Shown here: one piece after another, positions 9,395 to 18,254 of the stretch
Numbering within the stretch: the first letter of the stretch is position 1
Layout: every line of letters starts with the position of its first letter
Assembly (NCBI RefSeq): GCF_020181655.1
Contig: NZ_CP084032.1
Coordinates: 2,914,001 to 2,978,000 of the forward strand
Reading direction: 5' to 3'
From: Pectobacterium colocasium
Lineage (GTDB): Bacteria > Pseudomonadota > Gammaproteobacteria > Enterobacterales > Enterobacteriaceae
Length of the DNA stretch: 64,000 nt
Notes under the pieces: generated by a model
Told to the model about the DNA's origin: nothing
The model's input: the letters and a program-made list of their open reading frames with translations, nothing else
Databases searched by the model: none
Program-made: the position numbers and the translations under genes

Positions 9395-10830
9395 ATCTCC
9401 AGATGCTTACCCCACTCTGGCGGTAACGCTGCCAGATCGTTCTTATCCGGCTGCTCGTCAAACGGTCGGCACAGTGCCTGATGCAGACGAGTCAACACGC
9501 TGATATCATCGCTTTCCGCCCGTTCAATCGCCATTTGCGCCAGATAATTACGCAGAATGTACTTCGGGTTCGTCGCATTCATCAGTTGACGACGCTCTTC
9601 ATCGCCCTGTTCTTCCTGCATGAGTCTCTGGCGATAGGTCGCAAACCAGCTATCGAACGCAGCCCTATCGATGAACTCATCACGGAGCGGCGCGCGTGAT
9701 GCCTGTTTCTCACAGTCTGCCAGCAGACGAAATGTTCGGGTATAATCGCTGCCCTCTTGCTGCATCAGACGCAACAGCCCTACCAGCACGTCATTATCCT
9801 CTGCGCTCGCGGTAAACAAGCCCAGCTTGGCGCGCATCAGCGTGCCATAGTGCTGCATCAGCGCCGGCTCATAGCGGGCAAGCGCACGCTCCAGCGTGTC
9901 GGTGTCCATCAGCCCCGACAGCGCCTGCGCCAGACGATGCAGATTCCACAGGCCTACGGTAGGCTGATTGTCAAACGCGTAGCGCCCGCGGTGGTCGGAG
10001 TGATTACAGATGAAATCAGGCTGATAAGCATCTAAAAAGCCGTAAGGACCATAGTCGATAGTCAGCCCCAGAATCGACATGTTATCCGTATTCATCACGC
10101 CGTGTGCAAACCCGACCGCCTGCCAATGGGTGATCAACCGGGCGGTACGTTCTACCACATCGCCGAACCACAGCTCATAGCGGTGCTCGTCGTGCTCCCA
10201 CTGCGGCCAGTGACGAGCAATGACATACTCCACCAGTTGACGCACTTTTTCCGGCTCACGGCGATAGTAGAAGTGTTCAAAATGGCCGAACCGCACATGG
10301 CTTTCCGCCACGCGCAGCAGCATGGCGCCCTTTTCCTCCAGCTCACGCTGCACCGGATGTGTACTGGTGACAATCGTCAGCGCCCGTGTAGTGGGAATCC
10401 CCAGATAGTGCATCGCTTCCGAGGCCAGAAATTCGCGAATAACTGAACGCAGCACAGCACGACCGTCCCCCATGCGCGAATACGGCGTCAGCCCTGCACC
10501 TTTCAGGTGCCAGTCCATACTGCGGCCATCCGCCAGTTGCTGTTCCCCAAGCAGAATACCGCGCCCGTCGCCCAGTTGGCCGGCCCACATACCAAACTGA
10601 TGGCCGCTATACACCTGCGCTAACGGCTCCATTCCCGGCAGCAAACGCTCGCCGCTCCAGACGGCATCCTGTTCTGGCGTAAACCAGTCGGAAGATAACC
10701 CGAGTTCAGCGGCCAACCCCTCGCTGTGATAAAGCAGGCGAGCGCCATGCAGCGGCGTCGGCTGTAGCGCAGTGTAGAACCCCGGCAGTTGGTCAAAGTA
10801 GTGATTTTTGAATAACGGTGTTTGCTGCAT
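9379..10830 (-). CDS. selO: Protein adenylyltransferase SelO (YdiU)
   Basis: SelO is a pseudokinase-fold enzyme that transfers AMP from ATP to Ser, Thr or Tyr of target proteins, with a role in oxidative-stress response in E. coli. The 483 residues cover the whole family: [28 protein letters not shown] near residue 75, [22 protein letters not shown] near 110, and the active-site segment [23 protein letters not shown] near 245 with the metal-binding Asn and Asp. The tail ends SCSS, where many eukaryotic homologs carry selenocysteine. It neighbours ydiV, lplA, nlpC and the btu genes, in E. coli-like order. Confidence 0.95.
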   Translation of the reverse strand: MQQTPLFKNHYFDQLPGFYTALQPTPLHGARLLYHSEGLAAELGLSSDWFTPEQDAVWSGERLLPGMEPLAQVYSGHQFGMWAGQLGDGRGILLGEQQLADGRSMDWHLKGAGLTPYSRMGDGRAVLRSVIREFLASEAMHYLGIPTTRALTIVTSTHPVQRELEEKGAMLLRVAESHVRFGHFEHFYYRREPEKVRQLVEYVIARHWPQWEHDEHRYELWFGDVVERTARLITHWQAVGFAHGVMNTDNMSILGLTIDYGPYGFLDAYQPDFICNHSDHRGRYAFDNQPTVGLWNLHRLAQALSGLMDTDTLERALARYEPALMQHYGTLMRAKLGLFTASAEDNDVLVGLLRLMQQEGSDYTRTFRLLADCEKQASRAPLRDEFIDRAAFDSWFATYRQRLMQEEQGDEERRQLMNATNPKYILRNYLAQMAIERAESDDISVLTRLHQALCRPFDEQPDKNDLAALPPEWGKHLEISCSS

Positions 10831-11016
10831 CCTGTCTCCCTAGTACCACCCTGTTCAGGTGAAGAGAGCCATACGCTCACCACACATCGACTAACGGGTA
10901 TGCAGAAAGTGTAGAGGGATGGTAATGAAATTAACACAGAGGAAAAGCAGGGGTATTATTTTCACGAGCAGTATTCAGAAAGCCCCTCTCCCCGAAAAGC
11001 GGCTGGGTCGATTGAA

Positions 11017-11742
11017 TTAACCAATAAGTGCCGTGCGTTGCTCAAGCCTATCAAAATGTACGGCGGGCCACATTTGACCCTGAACGGCATCAATGCTCAG
11101 CAATCTCATTTTATTCAGGATCGCTACGGTATCGATCTCCTTAGCGACAATACTGATGCCTGAATAGCTATTTTTAATCGTCCGTAGCAGCGGCTCCATC
11201 ATCAACATATTTGCCGGACGCGATAACAATTGTCCAATAAACTGACGATCCAGCTTCACACCTTGCACCAGGCCATCATGCAAAGGTTTCAGCGTTGTCT
11301 TTCCAGAACCAAAATTATCCAGCCACAAAGGAAAGGCTTGGCTCAGATTCAGCAGTGCGGCGTTTTCTTTTCCCTGCGCAAGTTGTGGGAAAAACTCATT
11401 AATTTCCAACAGGACAAAATCAAGACGCTTTATTTCAGCGCGTAGCACGTCGGAGTTGAGCAAAATGTCTGCTATTTCACTCCCCACCTTCAGCAGTAAT
11501 TGGATGTGGTTATCGATAAACCATGCGGATTTTTCTTTGATAAAAAGCAGCTGTTCATGAATCAAATCCTGCTTCTGACGCGAATTCAATTGCATGAGGA
11601 GGATATCGGCAGGCATGCTCAACTTGCCCGAAAGGCCATTAAAATGGCTTATCATTTCGACAGCCAGTAGCGTTCCATCCAACCTGAATATCGGCCAAAA
11701 AACATAGTCACTGGTGTAGTCAACAGCAAGATGGATACGCAT
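11017..11742 (-). CDS. ydiV: Degenerate EAL-domain protein, putative anti-FlhD4C2 factor YdiV (RflP)
   Basis: The 241-residue protein has the EAL fold but not the chemistry. The EAL motif reads EMI, and the usual DDFG(T/S)G loop reads LDNFGSGKTTL, so c-di-GMP hydrolysis is unlikely. E. coli and Salmonella YdiV have the same features and bind FlhD to block flagellar gene activation, and parts such as LLNLSQAFPLWL and QGQMWPAVHF parallel YdiV closely. Its place between selO and nlpC also matches. I chose the ATG at 11742, which has AGGA upstream and aligns with YdiV, over an ATG five codons earlier with no Shine-Dalgarno. Function in motility is inferred. Confidence 0.85.
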   Translation of the reverse strand: MRIHLAVDYTSDYVFWPIFRLDGTLLAVEMISHFNGLSGKLSMPADILLMQLNSRQKQDLIHEQLLFIKEKSAWFIDNHIQLLLKVGSEIADILLNSDVLRAEIKRLDFVLLEINEFFPQLAQGKENAALLNLSQAFPLWLDNFGSGKTTLKPLHDGLVQGVKLDRQFIGQLLSRPANMLMMEPLLRTIKNSYSGISIVAKEIDTVAILNKMRLLSIDAVQGQMWPAVHFDRLEQRTALIG

Positions 11743-11880
11743 GATCCTGTACTGCATAGTAATTAATAATAATCACATTACGTTATTATTATATATGAAT
11801 CTATAGCACTTGTCCGTATAACGCACGAAAAGTGCCTTTCTGCTATGTAACAGGACGTGTTTAGCAGCGAATGTCACGCG

Positions 11881-12897
11881 TTAACGCAAACTCTGCTCCA
11901 GCCAGTCGGCCAGTTCCTGCAATTCATTTTGCTGTTCGGGGAAAGCGCTAATCAGCGTCTGACACGTAGCAGCCATATTTTCCGGGCGATATGCCGTTCC
12001 CTGTAATGCGCAAGCAAGTGCTTCCAACGGCGCGGGATTCAGGCTATCGGTATAAATCTGCGCACGGACAATCACGCCGCGTTCCACATCGAAATGCAAT
12101 TCAATGCCGCCCCAGGTAAAGCGGTTATCGAGTAAATGCGAGAAATCCGGCGCCTGACCGAAATTCCATTCCCAGCTGCTTTGACGTGCAAACTGTTCGC
12201 TGAATCCCGGTAGATCTGGATGGGCAGAAGGCGAAATAATTTCCGGTTCACACTGTTCGCCGAAATAAGTAAAGAAGGCCTGCGTCACTGCCTGACTAAT
12301 AATCTGGTGATCGACAGAGGGCAGCAATTCCACCAGATTAGCAACTCGGGAACGCACGGATGTAATCCCTTTCGCCTGTAGCTTCTTAACATCCGGGTTC
12401 AAATAGTCCGCTAAGCGACTGAGATCTGCATTCAGCAACAGCGTGCCATGATGAAAGCCGCGATCTTTGGTTTCGCGATAGGCAGAACCGGATACCTTGC
12501 GCACGCCGTCTGCGGTTTCCACCACCAGATCGTTACGACCCGACGCGCTGGCCTTTAACCCAAGCGCACTGAGTGCATCCAGAACGATCTGCGTTGAAAC
12601 ACTTTTGTCGTACTCCGGTTTGCCGGCCATAAAGGTAAAACAGGTATTCCCGAGATCGTGAAAGACCGCCCCACCGCCGCTGCTGCGCCGTGCCAGTTTG
12701 ATGCCATCCTCTTCCATCCGCCGCGTATTGCACTCTTTCCACGGGTTCTGGGCGCGACCAATCACCACCGTTTCCGCATTGCGCCACAAAAACAGCACTC
12801 GCTGCGTGGTGGGCATCTGGCGAAAGATGCACTCCTCAACGGCCAGGTTAAACCAAGGATCGTAAGAGTCAGAGATGAGTAAACGCAGAGAGGACAT
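11881..12897 (-). CDS. lplA: Lipoate-protein ligase A
   Basis: LplA activates free lipoate with ATP and attaches it to Lys of lipoyl domains in 2-oxoacid dehydrogenases and the glycine cleavage H protein. The start at 12897 gives 338 residues, the E. coli length, with GGAG upstream; an ATG nine codons earlier is less likely. Motifs: [15 protein letters not shown] near residue 70, the catalytic Lys in [10 protein letters not shown] near 133, [11 protein letters not shown], and the small C-terminal domain. In E. coli lplA lies elsewhere, so its position between ydiV and nlpC is a lineage-specific arrangement. Confidence 0.95.
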   Translation of the reverse strand: MSSLRLLISDSYDPWFNLAVEECIFRQMPTTQRVLFLWRNAETVVIGRAQNPWKECNTRRMEEDGIKLARRSSGGGAVFHDLGNTCFTFMAGKPEYDKSVSTQIVLDALSALGLKASASGRNDLVVETADGVRKVSGSAYRETKDRGFHHGTLLLNADLSRLADYLNPDVKKLQAKGITSVRSRVANLVELLPSVDHQIISQAVTQAFFTYFGEQCEPEIISPSAHPDLPGFSEQFARQSSWEWNFGQAPDFSHLLDNRFTWGGIELHFDVERGVIVRAQIYTDSLNPAPLEALACALQGTAYRPENMAATCQTLISAFPEQQNELQELADWLEQSLR

Positions 12898-12944
12898 GAG
12901 TGGATAGCTCCATGCTGTCAACAAAACAGAATAAGGAAGGAAAA

Positions 12945-13421
12945 TTAGATGCGGCGAGCCTGCCAGTAAGCCCGTTTCCAGTACACGTTATCCAAAGACG
13001 AACGGATTACGCCCTGGCTGGTGGAGGCATGAATAAACTGGTCGTCTTTGTCATAAATACCGACGTGCAACCCACTGCTGCCGCTGCCCGTTTTGAAAAA
13101 GACCAAATCACCCGGTAACAGATTATCGCGGTCAACGCGCTCGCCCAGTTCGGTTTGTTCTTCCGTGGTGCGCGGCAACTGCATGCCGAACTTATCGCGA
13201 AACGTCAGATAGACGAAACCGGAACAATCGACGCCGTTACGATCCAGTCCGCCATAGCGGTAAGGCGTTCTGTACCATTGCCCAAGTTGATCGTTTAGCT
13301 GCACCATCACCATGATCGAATCGCTCAGGCGCGCATTCGGCGGCGGATTATTATGCCGGCTACTGCTACAGCCGACTAAAATCAGGCTGGCGAGGATCAA
13401 AGCATGTCGTAAACGTATCAT
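12945..13421 (-). CDS. nlpC: NlpC/P60 family lipoprotein peptidase
   Basis: This is a small lipoprotein with the lipobox LVGC about 18 residues from the start and a C-terminal NlpC/P60 papain-like domain. The catalytic Cys is in GVDCSGF, the His in SGLHVGIY and the third polar residue in FIHAST. Such enzymes usually cut D-gamma-Glu-DAP bonds in peptidoglycan peptides, but the substrate of enterobacterial NlpC is not something I can state firmly. I prefer the ATG at 13421 (158 residues). One at 13433 adds four residues and keeps a plausible signal peptide. It is located between lplA and the btu genes. Confidence 0.9.
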   Translation of the reverse strand: MIRLRHALILASLILVGCSSSRHNNPPPNARLSDSIMVMVQLNDQLGQWYRTPYRYGGLDRNGVDCSGFVYLTFRDKFGMQLPRTTEEQTELGERVDRDNLLPGDLVFFKTGSGSSGLHVGIYDKDDQFIHASTSQGVIRSSLDNVYWKRAYWQARRI

Positions 13422-13569
13422 CGCGATTACCATAAAACCGCCGAGGCCATAGGCCTCTAGCGTTTGAAAATGCTAGGTATTGGATTAATTTAGCGTTTAA
13501 TCGGGGTAACTGGCAAGTAAAGGCGATTTTTCCTATTTTCTGACGACGCCGATTTTCTCGCATCAGCCG

Positions 13570-14346
13570 TCAGGCGCTGCGCGTGATGATCCAATTTCTA
13601 CCATCAACCACGTGCCGCTGGAACGCGACACCGAATACGGGAGACAGCACCTCCGGCAGCATGACTTCAGCCGTCTCGCCCTGTGCCACCACAGCGCCAG
13701 CCGACAGCAGCCATACGCGATCCGCATGGTGAGCGCTATGGTTCAGATCGTGGGCGCAAACCACGACCGCAATCCCTAAACGGCAGAGTTCGTTCAATAG
13801 CACATCCAGTGCCGCCTGCTGCGCCACATCGAGGCTATTAGTCGGTTCATCAAGCAGCAGTAAACACGCATTCGGATTGAGGGTCGGCCAAATCTGCAAC
13901 AGCGCCGCCACCAGCCGAACGCGCTGCCACTCGCCTCCCGACAGCTGCGTGAGCGGGCGCGCCAGCTTATCGGTTAACATCAGGCGTTCTGCCAGCAAAT
14001 GCACCACCTTTTCGACCGCGTTTTCCTGAGCCAGCGGCGGTTGATGCAACTGCCAATACTGAAACACCGGCATCAGCGCCAGAGGAGGTTGCTGCTGTGC
14101 CAGATAGGCGCGTCGTACGGCTAAATCCGCCGCCGTATACTGCGACAGCGGCGTGCCAGCCAGATCGATCTCGCCTTCCCCCGCCAGCAGGCCTGCCGCT
14201 CTTGCCAGCAGGGTACTCTTCCCTGCCCCGTTCGGGCCAATGATATGCAGCAACTCACCGCGACGACACGCCGCCGTTGTCGGCGACAAACGTGGCGAGA
14301 CGCCAGCCTGCCGCAGCTGTAATACCGGGGAAGTCTGCCGCGTCAA
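13570..14346 (-). CDS. btuD: Vitamin B12 ABC transporter, ATP-binding protein
   Basis: BtuD powers cobalamin import through BtuC. Walker [10 protein letters not shown] lies near residue 38, the Q-loop in YLAQQQPP, the signature LSGGEWQRVRL near 134, Walker B CLLLLDEPTNSLD near 160 and the switch His in CAHDLNHS. The 258-residue frame begins with TTG at 14346, directly after the btuE stop codon, with no in-frame ATG or GTG nearby and a weak Shine-Dalgarno. This suggests translation by coupling to btuE. Synteny btuC-btuE-btuD-nlpC is as in E. coli. Confidence 0.94.
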   Translation of the reverse strand: MTRQTSPVLQLRQAGVSPRLSPTTAACRRGELLHIIGPNGAGKSTLLARAAGLLAGEGEIDLAGTPLSQYTAADLAVRRAYLAQQQPPLALMPVFQYWQLHQPPLAQENAVEKVVHLLAERLMLTDKLARPLTQLSGGEWQRVRLVAALLQIWPTLNPNACLLLLDEPTNSLDVAQQAALDVLLNELCRLGIAVVVCAHDLNHSAHHADRVWLLSAGAVVAQGETAEVMLPEVLSPVFGVAFQRHVVDGRNWIITRSA

Positions 14347-14898
14347 TTATTTTGCCAGCGCATCGTCGATCGCTTTCACGATAGTGTCATGATCAGGTGC
14401 CATATCCGGTGCAAAACGATCAATCACACACCCTTCGCGATCCACCAGGAATTTTTCGAAATTCCACAGGATATCTTCCGGGTTCTTAGGCTTACGACCT
14501 TTATTCACCAAACGCGCAAAAAAGTCACTTTTCCAGGTTCCGTTGGCTTCCGGCTGTTCACGAATCAGGCGCTGATACAGCGGATGACGGTTCTCGCCAT
14601 TCACTTCAATCTTGCTGAACATCGGGAACTGAACGCCAAACGTCCCACGGCAGAATGCCTGAATCTCTTCTTCTGAGCCCGGTTCCTGCCCGGCAAACTC
14701 ATTGGAAGGGAATCCCAACACAACCAGACCTTTGTCACGATAGGTCTCATAGAGTTTTTCCAACGCGTCGTATTGCTTAGTCAGGCCGCATTGCGATGCG
14801 ACGTTAACAACTAAAGCCACCTGCCCTTTAAACGCCTCAAACGTTGTCGCTTTCCCGTCGATAGTGGTCAGCGGAATAGCATAGATTTCAGTGCTCAT
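14347..14898 (-). CDS. btuE: Glutathione peroxidase / thioredoxin-dependent peroxidase BtuE
   Basis: This 183-residue protein of the glutathione peroxidase family reduces peroxides. Despite its name and place it is not needed for B12 uptake in E. coli. The peroxidatic Cys is in VNVASQCGLTKQY near residue 37, followed by GFPSNEFAGQEPG and the catalytic Trp/Asn region LWNFEKFLVD. It uses Cys, not selenocysteine. The start at 14898 is preceded by GGGAG and gives the E. coli length; a longer frame adds eight residues. It sits between btuC and btuD and abuts the latter with no gap. Confidence 0.95.
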   Translation of the reverse strand: MSTEIYAIPLTTIDGKATTFEAFKGQVALVVNVASQCGLTKQYDALEKLYETYRDKGLVVLGFPSNEFAGQEPGSEEEIQAFCRGTFGVQFPMFSKIEVNGENRHPLYQRLIREQPEANGTWKSDFFARLVNKGRKPKNPEDILWNFEKFLVDREGCVIDRFAPDMAPDHDTIVKAIDDALAK

Positions 14899-14949
14899 CG
14901 TTTTGCTCCCTTTAATGATCAATAAGAATGGATAAAACAGGACCTATCG

Positions 14950-15987
14950 CTACAGCCGATTACGTAATAACAACCAGATAAACCATGGCGATCCCAGCGT
15001 AGCGGTAACCACGCCGATCGGCAACTCGGCTGAACTCAGCGCTACGCGCGCGACCGTATCCGCCAGCAGCAGAACACCACCGCCAGCCAACGCACAGCCA
15101 GTTAATAAATAACGCTGATCGGTCAACCGGCACAGCCGCAACATGTGTGGGATCACCAAGCCAATAAACGCGATGATGCCAGCCAGCGCCACGCTCAGCC
15201 CAACTTGTACGCCCATAACCAGTACAAGAATCGTACGCCAGCGATAGACCGGAATGCCCAACTGACGCGCCTGAATCTCACCCAACGTCAACCCGTTCAG
15301 CACGGCTCCCTGACGGCTCAACCACAGCAACAGCGGCAAGAGCGCCAACATCAGCCAGCCGTGCCGCCAGTCAATGCCGCTGAAGCCCCCCATAATCCAG
15401 TACATCAACTGGCGTAAATCAAGACTAGTACTGAAATAGACGGCCCAGGTCATCACCGCGCTACAGATAATCCCGAGCGCAATGCCAATGAGTAATAAAC
15501 GAGTGTTGGAAATATGACGGCGGGCAAAATGGAGCAACAGAAAGGTAATCAGCAGCGCACCTGCAATCGCGCTCAGGCTTAACGTCCAGACGGGCAGCAA
15601 TCCCTGTCCCAGCAGTACCGCCAGCACTAAGGCTACGCCTGCGCCGTTCGCGACGCCCAGCAGCCCTGGTTCCGCCAATGGGTTATCAAAAACCGCCTGC
15701 ATCACGGTGCCTGACATCGCCAGACTGGCGCCCACCAGCATTACAGCCAGCGTTCTGGGCAAACGCAGTTGCCAGACAAAGAGTTGCTGAGCGTCATCCA
15801 GCCAGGCCGTCGGCCAAATCCAGCGTTCTCCGGCGCACAGACTGACGGCCAGCGTAAGCGCAAGAAACGCCAACAGCAGTACCAGACTCCGACGATCGCG
15901 TCTGTACTGCTGTTGTTTTAGCTGACTGTAGTGAGGCAACGGCGTCGCGTGCTTTAGCGGGGTATCACCCGGCGATAATGGCTGCAT
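14950..15987 (-). CDS. btuC: Vitamin B12 ABC transporter, permease
   Basis: BtuC forms the membrane channel of the BtuCD-F cobalamin importer. The 345-residue protein has about ten helices and the family segments [37 protein letters not shown] and [17 protein letters not shown]. The N-terminus is about 20 residues longer than in E. coli, with a hydrophilic stretch before the first helix; the only ATG is at 15987, so the extension is probably real, although its Shine-Dalgarno is weak. No cobalamin riboswitch is evident upstream, and btuB and btuF are not in the window. Confidence 0.94.
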   Translation of the reverse strand: MQPLSPGDTPLKHATPLPHYSQLKQQQYRRDRRSLVLLLAFLALTLAVSLCAGERWIWPTAWLDDAQQLFVWQLRLPRTLAVMLVGASLAMSGTVMQAVFDNPLAEPGLLGVANGAGVALVLAVLLGQGLLPVWTLSLSAIAGALLITFLLLHFARRHISNTRLLLIGIALGIICSAVMTWAVYFSTSLDLRQLMYWIMGGFSGIDWRHGWLMLALLPLLLWLSRQGAVLNGLTLGEIQARQLGIPVYRWRTILVLVMGVQVGLSVALAGIIAFIGLVIPHMLRLCRLTDQRYLLTGCALAGGGVLLLADTVARVALSSAELPIGVVTATLGSPWFIWLLLRNRL

Positions 15988-16123
15988 TGTTCACCGTAAC
16001 AAGGAATCCAGCGCAATAAAAAAGCGCAATTAAGATAACGTTCTGTCACGTATGTTAAACGATTTCGCCTGCCTTACACGCTTTTTCCTTGTTACCGCTA
16101 CACGGCCAAAAGGAATACGGCCA

Positions 16124-16888
16124 CTACTTCGTGCTGCATACCGCAATATAATTAAGCTGGTTCCGATTGCGGCGGAAGGTATGGAACATGTTGAAGAACA
16201 TGCCTCGGTTTTCTTTCTTCAGCGCATTTTTTACGATACGTGCCGCGCCAACCAGCCCTTCATCATAAATCAGCCCCTGTGGCGTCAGCAGCGTCATAGC
16301 ACCGTTATCGTAGCTGACCTTGCTAAAACCACATTCCTGAAACAGCGTCACCCAGCGCTCACGCAGCATCGGCTGCGCATGCACGTTGATCGCTTTATGC
16401 ATCTGTTCCACCGCCTGTAATGCGCCGGTATCCTTCTCGGAGAGCAGCATAATATCGTGGGTAATCAGGCGGCCACCCGGTTTCAGCACGCGATAATATT
16501 CGGCAATGATGCGGCTTTTGGCCTTGTCAGCATACATCGTCAGCATGGCTTCATTAATCACTACGTCAAAGTGATTATCGGGAAACGGCAGCTCCAGCGC
16601 ATTCGCCTGCATAATCGTGACCTGCGATGCCAGGCCGTTTGCCGCGACATTTTCCTGCGCCTTCTCTAACGCTGCTTTATCCATATCCGCGCCGATAACC
16701 TGACAGCCAAAACGGCGCGCGATTTCCATCGCCGTCGTACCCATATTGCAAGCGACCTCCAGCACTACGCTGTCCTGCTGGAACCCGGCCTGACTGAGCA
16801 GCCACTCGGTTGCTTTCCTACCGCCGGGGCGCAGACGTTTTTTCCCCAACCGGGCTAAAAATTTATGCCCTGCTTCATGATCGCTCAT
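16124..16888 (-). CDS. Class I SAM-dependent methyltransferase, substrate unknown
   Basis: The 254-residue protein has a Rossmann methyltransferase core. Motif I is VVLEVACNMGTTAMEIA (a variant of ExGxGxG), motif II has GADMD, and motif post-III contains NHFDVVINEAMLTMYADK with YRVLKPGGRLITHD. The N-terminal MSDHEAGHKFLARLGKKRLRPGGRKATEWLL and a basic C-terminus (FHTFRRNRNQLNYI) are not diagnostic. It resembles UbiE/Erg6-type small-molecule methyltransferases more than nucleic acid enzymes. It is divergent from the Crp/Fnr-type gene at 17085, which probably controls it. I do not recognise a named ortholog. Confidence 0.8.
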   Translation of the reverse strand: MSDHEAGHKFLARLGKKRLRPGGRKATEWLLSQAGFQQDSVVLEVACNMGTTAMEIARRFGCQVIGADMDKAALEKAQENVAANGLASQVTIMQANALELPFPDNHFDVVINEAMLTMYADKAKSRIIAEYYRVLKPGGRLITHDIMLLSEKDTGALQAVEQMHKAINVHAQPMLRERWVTLFQECGFSKVSYDNGAMTLLTPQGLIYDEGLVGAARIVKNALKKENRGMFFNMFHTFRRNRNQLNYIAVCSTK

Positions 16889-17084
16889 ACTGTCACTCCT
16901 TAATTCAGTGGGGTAATCGACTCATGCAAAGCCAGCGCCTGTACCATAGGAAGGGTGCTTTCTTTCATGGAAACGCTCCGCTATTTTCGATTCAGCGCGT
17001 CGTGATTTTGCTTGCCGAATCCATGCAAGTGATTATTATTTTCATTTACTAGCTTGATGGTAATACCCCTCTCTGGGAGGACAA

Positions 17085-17801
17085 ATGACATTTGTCAAAA
17101 AGGCGCTATCGCCCGATGAATACGGCGAGGTGCTGTTTCAGCATGACTGGATGCGCGGTGAATCCAGCGATGTGGTGTGCGAATTATTGGCAAAAAGCGA
17201 GCGTCTGTTTTTCCGGCAAGATGACATCCTGTTTCGCGAAGGCGACAAAATGCAGCACTGTTTGCTGGTTGAAACGGGAAAGTTGCAGGCTTTTCGCCAT
17301 ACCTATGGCGGCGATGAGAAGATTTTCGGCCAGTTTGAACGCGGAGAATTTGTCGCCATCGCGGCGGTGTTTATGGAGCACGGCCGCTTCCCGATGAATA
17401 TCCGCGCGCTGAGCGACGGCCATACGCTGATGATTCCACGGCAGGATATTCACCAGTTCTGTTTACAGCGCCCGGAGTTGGCGCTGCGTTTACTCAACTA
17501 TCTGGGTAAGAAACTCTACTCGACGATCAACCAAATCGACTGGCTGACGTCCAGCTCCGCGCCACAGCGTCTGGCAGATTATCTGCTGCGGCAGCACCAT
17601 ATTCAGCAAACTCAGCAACTGACATTACCGGTGAGCCGAGGGCAACTTGCGACTTCATTAGGGATGCGCGGTGAGACATTGAGCCGATTGATGTCCGACT
17701 GGAAGCGACAAGGCCACATTACCTATCGGGGCCATCAGGTGGAATTGTGCAACCTGCATTATCTAAAAGAGCTGGCGGCAGAAGCCAGACGGACGTTCTA
17801 A
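17085..17801 (+). CDS. Crp/Fnr family transcriptional regulator
   Basis: The 238-residue protein has an N-terminal cyclic-nucleotide-binding-like beta barrel (FRQDDILFREGDKMQHCLLVETGKLQAFR, then GEFVAIAAVF), a dimerisation helix, and a C-terminal winged helix with the recognition region SRGQLATSLGMRGETLSRLMSDWKRQGHI. The scattered Cys residues do not form the N-terminal Fe-S cluster pattern of FNR, and the cAMP phosphate-binding loop of CRP is not conserved, so the signal is unknown. The start is well supported by CTGGGAGG. It is divergent from the methyltransferase. An FNR-like palindrome lies 3' of the gene, before the small ORF. Confidence 0.85.
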   Translation: MTFVKKALSPDEYGEVLFQHDWMRGESSDVVCELLAKSERLFFRQDDILFREGDKMQHCLLVETGKLQAFRHTYGGDEKIFGQFERGEFVAIAAVFMEHGRFPMNIRALSDGHTLMIPRQDIHQFCLQRPELALRLLNYLGKKLYSTINQIDWLTSSSAPQRLADYLLRQHHIQQTQQLTLPVSRGQLATSLGMRGETLSRLMSDWKRQGHITYRGHQVELCNLHYLKELAAEARRTF

Positions 17802-17863
17802 TCGATCTAACCCTTTGTCGACTCAGGCATAACGAGTGAATAGAACAATTTTGGATATACATT

Positions 17864-17876
17864 TTGACAATTGTCA
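17864..17876. promoter_or_regulatory. Perfect palindrome resembling a Crp/Fnr-family site
   Basis: TGACAATTGTCA (17865-17876) is a perfect 12-bp palindrome; with the preceding T it reads TTGAC-N4-GTCA, close to the half-site spacing of FNR-family boxes. It also contains a consensus -35 TTGACA. It lies just downstream of the Crp/Fnr-type gene and upstream of a Fur box and small ORF. Which protein binds it, if any, is unknown. Confidence 0.4.
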
Positions 17877-17917
17877 TTCCCGCCTTACCGGATAATCAAC
17901 TACGCTTAGCTTACATT

Positions 17918-17936
17918 GATGAGAACAACTCTCATT
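17918..17936 (+). promoter_or_regulatory. Fur box upstream of small ORF
   Basis: GATGAGAACAACTCTCATT contains the inverted repeat ATGAGA-N5-TCTCAT and differs from the common Fur-box form ATGAGAATNATTCTCATT at only two informative positions. It ends about 50 bp before the ATG at 17987. Iron repression of the small downstream ORF is inferred. Confidence 0.72.
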
Positions 17937-17986
17937 AAGGAAAGTATCTCATTAATACCGTGATGGGATACCGAGGGGGTAACGCT

Positions 17987-18232
17987 ATGCTAGGCTTTTT
18001 CCGACGAACCTTATCTTTTCATGGAACACGGCCACATCATGGAACATCATCACGCCATGACAGCCAACAGCCGCAGGCGGATTCGCCGACAGAAACTGCG
18101 GCGCATACGCGCTGTAGCGAGAGTGAATATTGTTTCTTTAACCATACCGCCATGTTGCCGTTCGATCAGCTTGACGAATGCTGCTGCGGCAACGATAGGA
18201 AAGAGAAAACGCCGTCCTCATACGATTCATGA
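17987..18232 (+). CDS. Small Cys/His-rich protein of unknown function
   Basis: The frame from the ATG at 17987 encodes 81 residues and is preceded by GAGGGGG at ideal spacing; GTG and ATG codons nine and eight codons upstream lack such a site. The protein has a basic, aromatic N-terminus (MLGFFRRTLSFHG), a His-rich stretch (TRPHHGTSSRHDS), and a C-terminal half with five Cys residues, three of them in ECCCGND. No membrane segment or signal peptide is clear. The Fur box upstream suggests induction by iron limitation, and the residues suggest metal binding. An alternative frame at 18021-18251 encodes MEHGHIMEHHHAM and more; I consider it less likely. I do not recognise the family. Confidence 0.55.
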   Translation: MLGFFRRTLSFHGTRPHHGTSSRHDSQQPQADSPTETAAHTRCSESEYCFFNHTAMLPFDQLDECCCGNDRKEKTPSSYDS

Positions 18233-18254
18233 CGTTTTCACTTTTTGCTGACGT

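Noticed and set aside
15988..16123. Cobalamin riboswitch upstream of btuC
   Set aside because: The gap is only about 135 bp and I find no B12-box-like conserved core.
16810..17052. 80-codon plus-strand frame between the methyltransferase and the Crp/Fnr-type gene
   Set aside because: It overlaps the start of the methyltransferase, has no domain or ribosome site, and occupies a divergent promoter region.
17085..17801. FNR or CRP itself
   Set aside because: The Fe-S cysteine pattern of FNR and the cAMP-binding signature of CRP are not seen; only the family-level call is supported.
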